The position numbers and the translations under genes were made by a program. 64,000 bases of DNA, from the NCBI GenBank assembly GCA_036244855.1, contig BQKZ01000351.1:1-64000 (forward strand). The letters run 5' to 3'. Positions 52,901 through 62,280 of the stretch are shown here, piece after piece (within the stretch, counting starts at the first letter, position 1; every line of letters begins with the position of its first letter). The notes beneath the pieces were generated by a model. That model ran no database searches. It saw only the letters and a list, made by a program, of their open reading frames with translations, and had not been told where the DNA came from. Source of the stretch: Temnopleurus reevesii (Eukaryota; Echinodermata; Echinoidea; Temnopleuroida; Temnopleuridae).

Positions 52901-55900
52901 TTCCTCGACTGAATATAGGTTTGTGCGCTAAGGCATAAAAAGCTTGTGTGAAAATAATCCTACTCTCCTTCACAAAGTCCACACAACACCAATGTATTTC
53001 CCAAAGAGGAGGGATGTACAGTAGCATCTGTATTGGTTGGACAACATCCGATCTTTCTCCCGATCCACTGTATTCCAGCAAGCGCACTACCACCCATTCA
53101 TACACGTTTGTAGATTGAGATGAAACCCCAGTGCTGTTGTACGTACTGTGCCATAATGTAAATACCATAAGTGAGTCGAGGGAGGCAGACGGTGTATCGA
53201 TACATTATAGCGAGTAGTCAATGAAAGGAAGGGAGAGTAAGGCCAAGAGATGGAATCGTATTGTAAAGGACTGTTTTGTATACAAGGCACTGAGGGGTTC
53301 ACAATGAAACAATGAAATATTGATTGGCTGACGTACACGTATCCTACTCTGGCCTTCCAATATTGCCGAGCATTTGGAATACAGACGGAACAGTGTCCTT
53401 GTGATTCTTTCAGTTTCAGAGCCGAAATTGGAAGTGATTTTTATTGGAAAGGGTTCCCATGAATGTTCTTCTATGACAAGCATCGTGACAACCTTGATTA
53501 ATTCACACACAATTCACTTTGCAATTAATCCAGGGATTAAATAATCAACATTCATTTACCTGCCAATTGCATTCCATTCAATTATCAATCATTAATATTT
53601 ATGCTAACAGGTAGAAATTGCTTAACCTTAGAGAATTAATTTTAAACATGTATTCCAGAATGACCTTTAATCACTTTCAAGCAGCATTTTACTGCACACA
53701 GGTCTAATTTTTCAACTCAGAAAATACCAGGGCGCTACAAACCCACTTGCCCGCATGCCTGAGGCAACGAAATTAAGCTGTCTGGCAAGTATTAAATGAA
53801 ATTGTCACTTGCCCAAATGGGCAACTAACAATTTTATACTAGTTTTCCTCTATATGCAAATTTGCATTGGCCATCAATTTTGGGCAAGACACACACTTGT
53901 TCGGGCAAGTGATTGGAAAACTTGGTTACCCGACTCGGCAACTGGTGAAAAAAATTCTTGTAGCACCCTGAATACATGTAACAATTTAAAGGTGTAACAA
54001 AAAAATACATGACTTCTGAGCTCCTTCAACTTCCATGTAAATCTCTCATAAATATTTTGTATCACAAATGAACCATTTCCCAAAGAGTATAAAATACAGA
54101 CAACACGTATCTAGATGCATGTACTGTACTGTACGTGTACATGTACATGTAAAGTAGGTACAATCTACATGTACATGTACATTTACATAGTGCATCTGCC
54201 TAGATCCAAATAGTAGAATTATTTGGGACGCAAATAATATGCTCACACGTCTTTATAAGAACTTAGGCCTAATACAAGAGGTAAATAACACAGGTTTTGT
54301 ATAATTTTATTCAACTACATGTATAGCAATTACTACCATAGTATTCAGTTTTTAATCAAGAATAAAGTAGAATTGACTGTACATGGGTACGCAGACCCAT
54401 GACAGAAATGGGTGAAATAGAAAAGAAATAAATAATGTACAGTACATTCACCCCTTTGCAACTTCTTCCCTAATTCAATGACAATAAAATATATAAAACA
54501 AGGATCATTGAGGCATTATTAAAGACCTGTGATTGGTACCAGTAGAAATAAAGATAGCATGCAGTCTGGGGAATATAAATGTATACATGTACATGTGTAT
54601 ATGTAAATTGTAAACGTAATATTTGCGTGTGACAATAATTCTATTCTTCAATTCCAATACATTCTTTAAAGATCATTCTCAATGAACAAGAAGACTAGAG
54701 TACAAATTTGAAAAATAGAAACGATTACTTCGCTTCTCGTTAATTAATTACACATGTATTTAAAAAAAGTGCAATTAATTTTTCAAGCTCTACATGCACA
54801 TTACTCAAATTTGTCGGTTTGTTTTTCTTCTTGTTTTATTCTAAACTTTTTCATTAAGCATGTACAATCTGTTATAGCAGTAATGTGTGAGTTTAGCGCA
54901 TAAGACAATCCATTCAAATCTTCAAAATTCCACAAATATGCATTTTGTCCCACCATGTCCCACGAAAATGCATGCGTTTGACATGCACATGTAGGCCTTG
55001 GTGGAATATGGTGGGAATCTGTTCACATTATTTCGATCAATACTGTAATACCTGTCAAATACAATTAAAATAATGAATTAAANAAACCCTCTTAATGGGC
55101 GTGTCATAGCGTGAGAACCGTAAGTCGGGTCCCGCTAAAAAAATTAATTTGGGGTTTTATAGAGTCAATTATGGTATACACCAAGTTTGAACAGATTTGG
55201 AGTCGGTACGATTTCACCCATTGGGTGAATTGACATGGAATGACCCTTTCGCGCAGTTGCCTACATTACACTGTACTTCAAGAAAGGGCCAAGAAAACGG
55301 GTGCCCTCCACTGACTATCCTTCAAAAAATAACCTGACCAGATCTCTCTTACATGTATAACCATGTGAAATATTACTTAAAAATTCATATTTTTTGCTGA
55401 AATTCTCTGGCTTTTCACTTCTTCCACACATAGATGTGTTCTTAAAAAGTGAGGAAAAAATATGTCAGTCCCTACATGTACATGTACTTCACAAAAATGG
55501 CATTCGCAGCCAACAAAACATTATGTTTCAGCCAAAGTTTACCTCATCCCATATAATTTTATTGTCACATACAACCAGTAACTGTTGCGGCTGACACAGT
55601 TTGATGACTTTTTCTGGTGTCCCTTATCCATGTATAGGGCAAAAATATTACTATTTCTTTTTCTTTATTCATCCTTCTTTCTATTAGCGCTTAGGGACTT
55701 TCCCTGAGCGAGTGATAAGCGCTATATAAAAAACGTTCATTGTTATTATTATTGCCAATAGTGCATATTGAAATTGTATAGTATGTAAGATGTACAAGCG
55801 CTCAAAGAGGAAAATCTACTGTATAGCCATAATTTTTTATATCATTTTTTTTATTACGTGCTCGACATTATGATACACACATTGAATTGCTTAAACAAAC

Positions 55901-55950
55901 GATGCTTACCCAATATCCATGACGGGTAAATTTGCTGGTACTCGCTGCAT
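25392..55950 (-). CDS. numb: Numb, PTB-domain endocytic adaptor, whole gene model
   Basis: Numb is a membrane-associated adaptor, inherited asymmetrically at cell division, that antagonises Notch through endocytosis. Nine exons join in phase: 55910-55950, 45460-45730, 42907-42981, 40778-40852, 37572-37712, 31869-32073, 28993-29190, 26263-26514, 25392-25960 (1827 nt, 608 residues). The protein has a basic, Ser-rich N-terminus (15-75), a PTB domain (about 83-221), the aPKC-type sites at S69, S245, S295 and S313, a Pro-rich region (about 450-490), and NPF motifs at 502-504 and 595-597 for EH-domain partners, ending TFEINL as in the family. Exons 2-9 are certain; exon 1 is inferred from phase, Kozak context and a TATA box. 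A reader should note tandem copies of the ends of exons 6, 7 and 8 in the introns, and a sequencing gap inside intron 5. Confidence 0.93.
26120..26198 (-). pseudogene. Tandem partial copy of Numb exon 8 end
   Basis: On the minus strand this reads [19 protein letters not shown], a close relative of the exon 8 end [19 protein letters not shown], followed by GTTGGC where the exon has GTAAGT. It lies 143 bp downstream in gene orientation. The frame is open, but no acceptor in front of it has the phase needed after exon 8, and the donor is weak. Probably a non-functional tandem copy. Confidence 0.7.
26263..26514 (-). CDS. numb: Numb exon 8
   Basis: Acceptor TCTATTCCAG, donor GTAAGTG, phase 1 on both sides, 84 codons. 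Encodes [14 protein letters not shown]..., [16 protein letters not shown] and [13 protein letters not shown]. It is low in complexity but open, and required to join exons 7 and 9. Its 3' end is duplicated in the following intron (26120-26198). Confidence 0.92.
26515..28992. other. Numb intron 7
   Basis: Apart from the decayed exon 7 copies at 28640-28965, no coding signal is seen. A fragment near 27588-27620 (CTCATGCATATTTGGAAGG) matches the right end of the 24557-24757 MITE. Confidence 0.6.
28640..28965 (-). pseudogene. Two decayed tandem copies of Numb exon 7 end
   Basis: Two direct copies carry the exon 7 end and its donor, with equivalent GT borders at 28821-28820 and 28665-28664 (spacing 171 and 156 bp). 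Both keep ...CCTGAAG or ...CATGAAG before GTAAA, plus the intron word ATGATC or AAGG. In the frame of exon 7 the first copy has a TAA, and the second meets a stop just upstream. They share a derived block (TGGAAGTATAACATTAATTC) absent from the exon, so one was copied from the other. Confidence 0.7.
28993..29190 (-). CDS. numb: Numb exon 7
   Basis: Acceptor GATAATTGTAG, donor GTAAATG, phase 1 on both sides, 66 codons (residues 270-335). Encodes [19 protein letters not shown] and [20 protein letters not shown]. These match the conserved post-PTB block of Numb with its two 14-3-3/aPKC/CaMK-type serines (S295 and S313; Ser276 and Ser295 in human). Phosphorylation there releases Numb from the membrane and the AP2 adaptor in studied animals. 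Confidence 0.95.
30650..31313. repeat. Direct duplication across a single-N join
   Basis: Copy A (30650-30903) and copy B (30905-31313) share TACTTCCTGTTT through CCCCGGATGCAACC with few differences; a lone N at 30904 separates them. Copy B has an extra 168 bp (about 30973-31141). The N and the near-identity suggest two alleles placed in tandem, one with an insertion. Confidence 0.7.
30975..31112. repeat. Two-unit 69-bp minisatellite
   Basis: Two exact or near-exact 69-bp units start TGGAATTTGGAATTTGGAAT and end ATTTTGTTCTGAT. Each unit itself starts with a threefold TGGAATT repeat. It lies in the sequence present only in copy B of the flanking duplication. Confidence 0.85.
31712..31834 (-). 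CDS. Candidate duplicated Numb exon 6b
   Basis: A 157-bp tandem copy of the end of exon 6 plus its donor. On the minus strand it is open over 41 codons ([19 protein letters not shown]...). It differs from exon 6 by four replacement codons and six silent ones, with no stop or frameshift. A CCTAG acceptor and a GTAACA donor frame a 123-nt exon in phase 1 at both ends, so inclusion after exon 6 keeps the Numb frame and adds a second RQGSFR site. The caveat is the spacer: only 34 nt separate it from exon 6, shorter than animal introns normally are. It cannot replace exon 6 because exon 5 ends in phase 0. It may therefore be a young, unused copy. Confidence 0.4.
31869..32073 (-). CDS. numb: Numb exon 6 (end of PTB domain)
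   Basis: Acceptor TGCTCTCCTCAG, donor GTAAAAC, 205 nt, starts in phase 0 and ends in phase 1. Encodes [24 protein letters not shown], the C-terminal helix of the PTB domain, then [19 protein letters not shown] with the S245 site. Highly conserved with fly and vertebrate Numb. Confidence 0.96.
32404..32441. other. Tn5/Nextera junction adapter (contamination)
   Basis: CTGTCTCTTATACACATCT followed directly by its reverse complement is the transposase mosaic end in palindromic form, the 38-base junction adapter of Nextera mate-pair libraries. It abuts the N gap at 32442. It is not genomic. Confidence 0.98.
32442..32524. other. Assembly gap, 83 N
   Basis: A run of 83 N in Numb intron 5, immediately after the library adapter. 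Sequence and true length are unknown. No known Numb exon is missing: exons 5 and 6 join in phase. Confidence 0.98.
33131..33954. mobile_element. 816-bp foldback transposon with TTAA duplication
   Basis: Arms 33135-33372 and 33713-33950 (238 bp each) are reverse complements with scattered mismatches; the ends are AGGTCC and GGACCT. TTAA lies at both borders (33131-33134, 33951-33954), the duplication of Kolobok and piggyBac elements; an AGG start is nearer to Kolobok. A near-palindrome (CATATGCA.AGTACTGTATAT...) lies inside each arm, giving a hairpin within a hairpin. The 340-bp spacer has no transposase. Confidence 0.82.
35440..36143. mobile_element. Foldback element carrying an internal insertion
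   Basis: Left-arm words GAGCAAAATTGGACAATCCG and CTTATGAAT recur inverted at about 36040-36080 (ATTCATA... and CAATTATGCTCAAATTTTC), and the right end is the inverse of the left GGGACCAACCCCTGG... region only loosely. The 35587-35714 hairpin lies between the arms. Limits are approximate. Related to 17690-18240. Confidence 0.5.
35587..35714. mobile_element. 128-bp hairpin MITE
   Basis: GCCCTGGTCACATAGGACCC at the left end is mirrored exactly by GGGTCCTATGTGACCAGGGC at the right. Arms of about 47 bp (35587-35633 and 35668-35714) differ at only a few positions near the loop, which itself contains the palindrome CAGTTAACTG. Non-coding. Confidence 0.8.
37572..37712 (-). CDS. numb: Numb exon 5 (PTB core)
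   Basis: Acceptor TTTTTCTACAG, donor GTAAGTA, 47 codons in phase 0. Encodes [19 protein letters not shown], the most conserved PTB segment in Numb, then [18 protein letters not shown]. Residues 155-201. Near-identical to fly and vertebrate Numb. Confidence 0.97.
37713..40777. other. Numb intron 4
   Basis: No coding signal. It includes a 17-base C run ending at a single N (39406-39422) and a pogo-type MITE at 40016-40168. Confidence 0.6.
40016..40168. mobile_element. Pogo/Tigger-type MITE
   Basis: Left end TACAGTTAAACCTATAGA and right end TGTAGACAGGTTTGACTATA are inverted repeats with outer TA. About 153 bp and non-coding. Ends differ from the CTCGTTATAACG group at 20940-21108, so it is a second subfamily. 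Confidence 0.6.
40778..40852 (-). CDS. numb: Numb exon 4 (PTB domain)
   Basis: Acceptor TGTGTGCAG, donor GTAAGTA, 25 codons in phase 0. Encodes [20 protein letters not shown] and EEESK, the PTB beta strands around the LWVS.DGLRVV motif. Confidence 0.96.
40853..42906. other. Numb intron 3
   Basis: About 2 kb with no exon, no clear transposon and only short AT-rich runs. I see nothing further in it. Confidence 0.6.
42907..42981 (-). CDS. numb: Numb exon 3 (PTB domain)
   Basis: Acceptor CTTCTCTGCAG, donor GTAAGTC, 25 codons in phase 0. Encodes [20 protein letters not shown] and RQLRM. YLG..EV.ESRGM is the first strand and helix of the Numb PTB domain. Confidence 0.96.
42982..45459. other. Numb intron 2
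   Basis: Contains a foldback-family fragment (43407-43640), a duplicated block 44137-44505 / 44653-44967, an AATTGAAATATTGA hairpin near 44540-44600, and an 18-base G run near 45225-45242. No exon seen. Confidence 0.6.
44137..44967. repeat. Direct duplication across a single-N join
   Basis: 44137-44505 (starts CAAGCTAATCAACCACACAC) is repeated from 44653 to 44967 with a few substitutions and about 55 bp missing. The lone N at 44652 stands exactly at the start of the second copy. Best explained as the two alleles in tandem. Confidence 0.75.
45460..45730 (-). CDS. numb: Numb exon 2 (N-terminal region and start of PTB)
   Basis: Acceptor CTTACACAG, donor GTGGGTC, 271 nt. The first base completes a codon. 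Encodes a Ser/Ala/Arg-rich extension ([20 protein letters not shown]...) then [15 protein letters not shown] and [11 protein letters not shown], which align with the vertebrate Numb start (basic segment, aPKC-type serine) and PTB entry. An internal Met (residue 63) lies where the vertebrate protein starts, so a shorter isoform could begin there. Confidence 0.93.
48955..49045 (+). repeat. SINE-like tail with ATT microsatellite
   Basis: AAGCGCCTTATAAATGTAATTATTATTATTATT is a common SINE-type 3' end in marine invertebrates: a GCGC..TATAAATG motif followed by (ATT)n. A related tail (AAGCGCTATATAAAAAACGTTC and TTATTATTATT) lies at 55680-55757. No internal tRNA-like promoter was recognised, so the assignment is tentative. 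Confidence 0.45.
49171..49310. mobile_element. MITE with GTTTCATAAAGCTGTGCGTAG ends
   Basis: GTTTCATAAAGCTGTGCGTA at the left is mirrored by GTGCGTAGATCTACACACAG...CCTTATGAAC at the right; GTGCGTAGATCTAC occurs near both ends. About 140 bp. A 73-codon minus-strand ORF through it is not a gene. Confidence 0.6.
53728..53970. mobile_element. MITE with CAGGG..CCCTG ends, copy 2
   Basis: Ends CAGGGCGCTACAA and TTGTAGCACCCTG are inverted repeats. AATAC directly flanks both sides (53723-53727 and 53971-53975) and may be the target duplication. Body matches 14013-14252. A truncated third copy is at 58450-58532. Confidence 0.78.
54130..54185. repeat. TACATG simple tract
   Basis: Repeated GTACATGTACATGTA and CTACATGTACATGTACAT. 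Similar palindromic tracts are at 1863-1885, 51750-51768 and 58890-58908. They are frequent across the window, a compositional feature rather than a regulated site as far as I can tell. Confidence 0.7.
55910..55950 (-). CDS. numb: Candidate Numb first coding exon
   Basis: On the minus strand an ATG at 55950 opens [13 protein letters not shown] and then two bases GG before a GTAAGCA donor. A second in-frame ATG at 55920 has the stronger Kozak context (GTCATGG). A TAG stop lies in frame 12 bases before the first ATG, so this is a real frame start. The phase-2 end fits the phase of exon 2 (GG|G, Gly). A TATA box lies about 70 bp upstream. The 10-kb intron is in line with the others. Assignment rests on phase and context, not on sequence homology. 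Confidence 0.5.
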
Positions 55951-56012
55951 AGAGAAAAGCTACTGCTAACTTTGCGGACAGGCCGATTAATTAACACCTC
56001 CTCTTATCCAGG

Positions 56013-56019
56013 TTTTATA
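56013..56019 (-). promoter_or_regulatory. TATA box for the candidate Numb first exon
   Basis: On the minus strand CTATAAAACC gives a consensus TATAAAA. Transcription would start near 55989, leaving about 40 nt of leader before the first ATG at 55950. The AT-rich leader lacks upstream ATGs. Supports this as a genuine 5' end, but alternative Numb promoters cannot be excluded. Confidence 0.45.
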
Positions 56020-58449
56020 GCGTACCCAAAGGCTCAAATTGATAATATACTATGACAAGTGAAGCAAGACTGGCTTTCACATATATGTCTAAGATGTTTG
56101 TGGGCTTAACTCATACTGAGTAAGCAGTACATACAATGGATGACCAAAGTACATGTTTGCCAGAGCACTGCAAAGCTGGTCAGCTGATTTCAAATCTAGC
56201 CTGTTACCAGTCAACTTATGTAACTCGATGAGCTGAATTTCAGAGTCAGGAAGTGCACAAAATATTCAGGACAGTCGACAATGTCTGCACTCGCTCTTGA
56301 ATGTAGCCTACTTAAATGAATGTTGCCTACTACATGGAGACAACAATGTTAATTGTACCCACAATCTTACATGTATGTATTATCTCTTGCAAAGTTTGGT
56401 TTGTGAAATAATGATAAATGAGAGAGGTAAAGGTTGAACTTTTTTCAATACATCTGTACTTTGATGGTGCACAATGGGTGGGTCCTTTATTCAGGTACCA
56501 ATCATGCATGATACAGGTATTCAAATTTAACTGTACACCTGTACACTGTACACTGTAGTATGGTAAAATCATGGATACTATAAGAGACGGATATGTATCT
56601 CCTAGCAGCCTTTTGAACTGTCCGAAGCACCGACATTCCTTTCACAGCAGGGCGCTGGTCGTAAAATCAGATAAGGATTTGATTGACAGTTTGGCTGGTG
56701 GGTTGGCATTTGTGCAGTAGCATGTAGTATCAGCTCATAGCTGAATTACCCCTATCGTTTTTGTCATGTCTTTCCTTTTGTTTTCAAATATTTAATAGAT
56801 TTGTATCTTCATTTTCTTTATGTCCTTGTGTTATTTATTTTTCAGTTTGCTCCATCTACTTACATGCATATCTCATCTTTCTTTAACAGTCTATCTTGAA
56901 AGTGATATTCTTTTTTTTTATATTCAACCTTCAGTATTTGCCATCCCTCTCTTTTTTTTTAATACATATTGATTTCCATATTCATACCTGCTTTTGTCCG
57001 TCCGTCATCATGTAAATTGTTTTTATTTTCATTCCATGTTTATCGATTTCCCCTGATATCTATTGTTTTCTCTTTCTTTATATTCCTTCTTTTTTCTGAG
57101 ATGTCATTGTTATTAATTGTTTTATAATCTGAATTTTTATCTTTTTTCCTTCTTTTCCCTTCCATTGTTAAATTTTGTTTTATGCTTCCATTCAGTTTTC
57201 CTTCAAAATCATTTTGTCATTCTTTTATTGTAAATTGCTTTCCATTTTTTATACCTTCCTTTTTTTCTCTCAACAATCCCTGTTCTCATCTTTATGAATT
57301 TATTACATTCCTTCTTTTCCTGTCTATCATTATAGCAATGATAATTTTCATTATTTCTCATTTTATCTATTGTTCCCCAACTTTCTAACTTCCTTTTTAG
57401 ACCACCATGTTGTGTATAAAGTATTGTAATTGGCAAACAAAAAAGTGAGAGTGACAGAGAGTGACAAAGAATTCCAGGAGTACAACAGATTTGCTACACA
57501 TATAAATTGGAATAAGAGCGAGGCAGGAGGAGAAATAAAAAGAATGATAATCCAAATCCTCCATCATTTTCTGCCATGAGACAGGACACAACCATGTGGG
57601 ATCCCCCAGTCTCAAGTGGACGAAGAGCAATAACAATGCTCGAGTACTGGCCAAATGCGTGACGCAAACATTGTAAATAATTCATCATACCGAGAATGCG
57701 CACGCATACGCACCCATAAGATATGTATCAAAATGAAGCTCAAAGTATCCTTTTTCACAAACATATGATACAAAAGTCAGGAACAAACCGGAAAGATTGA
57801 AAAAATTGTAAAATATTAGGCAATGTAATATCAGGCCAACTTGAAGATCGTTCGTCCGTAGCTCACATATACATCAGCCATATGGGCTAAAATTCACACG
57901 AGCAGAAAGGGGACCGTCTCAACTTTTCACTTGTCCAACACACAAGCACAATGGAGCATTCATTGAAACGTTATTCATGACAGACGGTGTGGATGTCATG
58001 TGTATCTTTTGATAACTTTGAAGACTGATAACAATTTTTCTAGAAGATCCTCATTTACGGCGGTGCCACGCATGGTACTTCAAAGAAGCTCTGACCTCTG
58101 AGTTTTACGAGCGGGCATATCGTATTACACAACTCCGCTCTTACTTTTTCTTGGCGGTCAGCGTTTGGAGATAAGATCTTAATCCCTGCCTGGGGTAGGT
58201 AAACAAACTGGAATGGGAGCTTCCTTTCCTTGTCTTTAATACTTCCATGGTAAAATTATGTAGTTTTGGTGAAATCACATGCCTGGTCTGCAGGCACAGA
58301 CCATTGCCTTTCTGTGCTAACTTTTGCGCAGTGCATGATATACGGTACAAGTATGCAATTTGAGAATAAAATGACCAAGGATCGAGGTCCGATGATTAGA
58401 GTAATGTAAGCAACATCACTGACAGCTAAGCCCAATATGAATAGGATTG

Positions 58450-58532
58450 AGGCAAGACAAATTTGGGAAGCAATTTGAAATGTCTGTTGCCAAAATAGGG
58501 CAAGTGGTGGTAAAAATTCTTGTAGCACTCTA
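58450..58532. mobile_element. CAGGG-type MITE, truncated third copy
   Basis: Only the right half remains: GGCAAGACAAATTTGGGAAG through GGGCAAGTGGTGG and ending TTGTAGCACTCTA. It aligns with the right half of 53728-53970. Confidence 0.6.
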
Positions 58533-61500
58533 ATAATTTGTGAACACATAGAATTTGACCAAATTCAGATTTTCACACTGATTATTTCAAAATTGACTCA
58601 ATAAAATTTGATCAAAAGTAACGCCACTACACTGTAGCTGTTAATTGTACGCAATAATCATGAACACGTCTTATCAAAACAGAGTTCAGAAATTCATTGG
58701 TCCCTGGTCAAAGTCTTCAAAAAGCTGTAAATAGTCTTATACAAACACAATCCAAACTTATTCTGCATCTCTTTTTGGGTCACCTGTTTTATCGGTCCGA
58801 TCAGTGATAAGACTGGTGAATATTGACCATCAATGTATATTAGTTTATGTACAGCCTACATACATGTATCCGTAAGATGGTTTTATTACACTGTACATGT
58901 ACATGTATGTATGCTGAATGCTGAGAGCTCAAGACAATGGAACAAAGATCCATTTTACACTGTAAGTTTAATAAATGTACATGTAGACTACATGAATGGA
59001 CCAATTTTGGGAGAGATGGTGCTTTGGGTATTCAATCACTCTGTGAGCTGCAATAAACATACCAATAAACATACCACCAGAATGATGTTTTTCAATAACA
59101 AATTGGAGTATGTTCATAGTTTGTTGTCAATAGATAAATTGACACAGAAATAAATCAAACAAAACAACAACAAAAACAGTTCTTTAACGAAACACCGCCT
59201 GCATGCAAATGAATGGGAATTCACACTGCTACCAGAAATGCATTCGCATTCGTCAGAAAATTGCTCTGGCGGTCTCTATGAGTTGGTTGGCCTTTGATTG
59301 CAATATTTACAACTAAAATAGCTATAAAACATGCAAGAATCATCTTTCAATTTCATGCCCTTTTTAAAATTTTTGTTTGCATGTAAAGCAATTTGTTGAT
59401 CAGCTGGTTTCACAAAATTCCTTTATCATTATCATTACAAATAAATAATGACAAACTGCTCTGTTGATTCGGGAGGTAAATAAGCCAAATTTGGCAAATA
59501 TCATACATTTTAGTGGCTAATTGTTTGTCAGGGTATCTGAGGTTAAACAAAATTATTATTTGTTAATTTACTTACAGTAATACTGTAAGTGCATAAATTG
59601 AATTCAACATGATATCGAGTACTATTTAAGTTACATGTAGAAGCGAATAAATGACTCATCCACAATCAAGGCTTTTCAAATGCCTATGTGTTATCTATGT
59701 GCAGTACAGCATAGCTTCACCATGTGATTTGATTTAATTTGATTTATTCATTTCCATTTAAAAAACAAACATGTGAGCTACATGTAGTCTTCAGACAATC
59801 ATCTTTTGATCTAAAAGAAACATTCAGTTTTTAGAATTTATTACAAATATAAAACACCTTTAGAATGTCATGGATTGTTGAGGAAAGTTTTTTTTTTATA
59901 AATGTATTTGATTTTCCAATTCAAATTGGATACAAAACTTACAGGAGATGTACTTTTCAAGCACTACAGCCTACAAACTCTTTTCCCAGTAGAATTTCAG
60001 CAAATATTTATATGCAATGTACTTGTACATGAAAAAAAAGAAAATAATGATTCTGTGCATCAACACATATGTGTATTTGTGCTCCAACATACATGTCCAA
60101 TAGTCCAGCTGTGCACATAAATCTGCATTCCTCACTTTTTCAGTCTTGCCTACATGCACTCATACATGTATGCTGAGGGGGCTACCAAATCGAAAGGGTG
60201 TCAGTGAACAATTTTTAATAAACAGACTTCCACACCCCTTCTACTGAAAATGTCTTTAAAAATACATATTTAGGGTTCGTACATACCCTGTACATTTATA
60301 GTGGCTACATGTCTACACTCTATGTAGATTTAATTTCCACATCCATTGGTATCCAATGCCAGGCATTTTATGTGCGTATAATGCTGTACCCTACTGACCT
60401 GCCTCAAGGCTCTACATACGTATGCCCAGCTCAATAGCTTCTGTACAAGATGTAAATGTATGTACCCTATGCTTTTTATTTCTTTCACCTCCAGATCTAC
60501 AATTTAAATGTCCATACACTGTATGCTAAAATATGGAAAATGTAACATCGTGTAAAGTGGCCTTGCTCTACCTTAAATTTACATGAATTATTAACACAAT
60601 AGTATACGCGCCTTTACAGTTGCTCCTATAAGGGAGCATGAAGGGATATATTTCTAGTACGTCATTGCACACACTGTTTACACTGCCTGAAATCCCTTCC
60701 ATACTAGAAAAACTACCCATAAAGCTCTCTAACATGAACAACCATAAAGGCATGTATTACAGATATAGCCTGCCACCCCAAAGCAGGTCCATGCTCCAAG
60801 GAGCCCCTACATTACAATTTATGGGGTGTTCAAGAAAGTTTTGATCTCAAATCCACTGAAAATGATCAACAACTCTGATTGGCTCGCATCAATCGACTCC
60901 AAATAGCCATAGATTGAAACTTTCGCAAAATACCATTCAAGTCCACCACTGGACAGTCAGTCAAAATCATGTAAAATGTAAACTTTCTTTATATTAGTAG
61001 TACATACATGTACATTGTACACTGTTTAAAATTTTTGTATGCATGCACGCATGTATTAAGTACGTGGACTGTAAACCAGATTTGTTTTAACTTTGAAAAA
61101 CCGGTGAACATTAAAACTAAATTGACAAACTTAAGGCATTTATCACAATAACAATTTATACTCCAGACTACATATGTGTGAGAGTATGTAAAGTCACTCT
61201 ATAATGTGTCCCACAATGTTAAATCAAAGAGATATTTCATAAGAGTAAATATCTTTGGTTGAATTAACTTTTTATTCATAACACGTTACAGACATTCATT
61301 TCTATGTTCATTAAATCTGTAGACAGATGTAACAATTTTTCTGGGAAATTATCTGTTTCCTGATATTGTAATCAATATATTCATAAGTGATTGTATCCTT
61401 TTCATCTCATGAAAAGATTAATGGAGATAATTGAATTTAGAAGGTTTTCCGCAAAGCGATATTTCCACAAATCTCAACAGCATACATTTCCTGCCAATTA

Positions 61501-61589
61501 TGCATACTACATGTATGTACAAATGGAAATACAAACCAAATGGAATTTGAAAGAAATAGTGATCAAGTAGACTAAGGGGGTGATGTTCA

Positions 61590-62280
61590 AAATAAACTGC
61601 AAATCAACTGCAACTTTGAAAATTGTAACACCCATTTTCATTTGCGCGTGGCTTGCTAGACGCACATGAAACAATGATTTTGATTGGCAAGTTCCAATCA
61701 ACTGTAACTTGCGATTAATTCCAACTTTTGAGCAACATCCCCTAAGCAAGATAATTCAATTTCAAAAGTGACATAACAATAACAAAGACATATGCCGTAA
61801 ACCTTTGCAAATGTTTGGATGGATGTTCTTTTTTACTGCAAATATTAAATTATCTACAAGAAGCAATAGGGCCCAAACAACTCACTATCTCTAGAATATA
61901 AAACTGCTCTGGAATACATGCAGGAATGTTATGGGATAGCTACATTTTATCAAATAACCAATTTCTTAAATGCTTTCAAAATGAAGTTTACTGCAAGAAT
62001 CATAATTTCTTGTACAGTCTCATTTCAAGACAAAACTCAGCGAAGATGCAAGTTAGCCAGCTGGAAGTGGGCTACCCACCAGCATCGTGCCACAGGTGTG
62101 TCACGAATAATTGCTCAAAAGTTGCAATTGATCACAAATCAACTGCAAATCATTTGCAAATTGTAACACACATCTTTGATTGCGCATGATATATGCACTT
62201 CCAACAAGATGCGCATGGGGTGATGATTTTGATTGGCGCGTTCTGATCAACTGCAACTTGCGATCAATTGCAACTGTGTA
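61590..62280. repeat. Two TTGCAATTGATCGCAA-family repeats
   Basis: Two units, about 61590-61742 and 62108-62280, each carry CAAATCAACTGCAA, a ATGATTTTGATTGGC core and a mirrored TTGCGATYAATT. They match the family at 15898-16110. Limits are approximate. Confidence 0.55.

Larger units (their letters stand above)
45731..55909. other. Numb intron 1 (candidate), repeats only
   Basis: More than 10 kb without an exon I can support. It holds a GTTTCATAA MITE (49171-49310), SINE-like tails near 48955-49045 and 55680-55757, a foldback fragment (50888-51130), TACATG tracts near 51750 and 54130-54185, the CAGGG MITE at 53728-53970, and a single N at 55083. A GTAAGT donor on the minus strand near 52850 has no reading frame before it. 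Confidence 0.5.
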
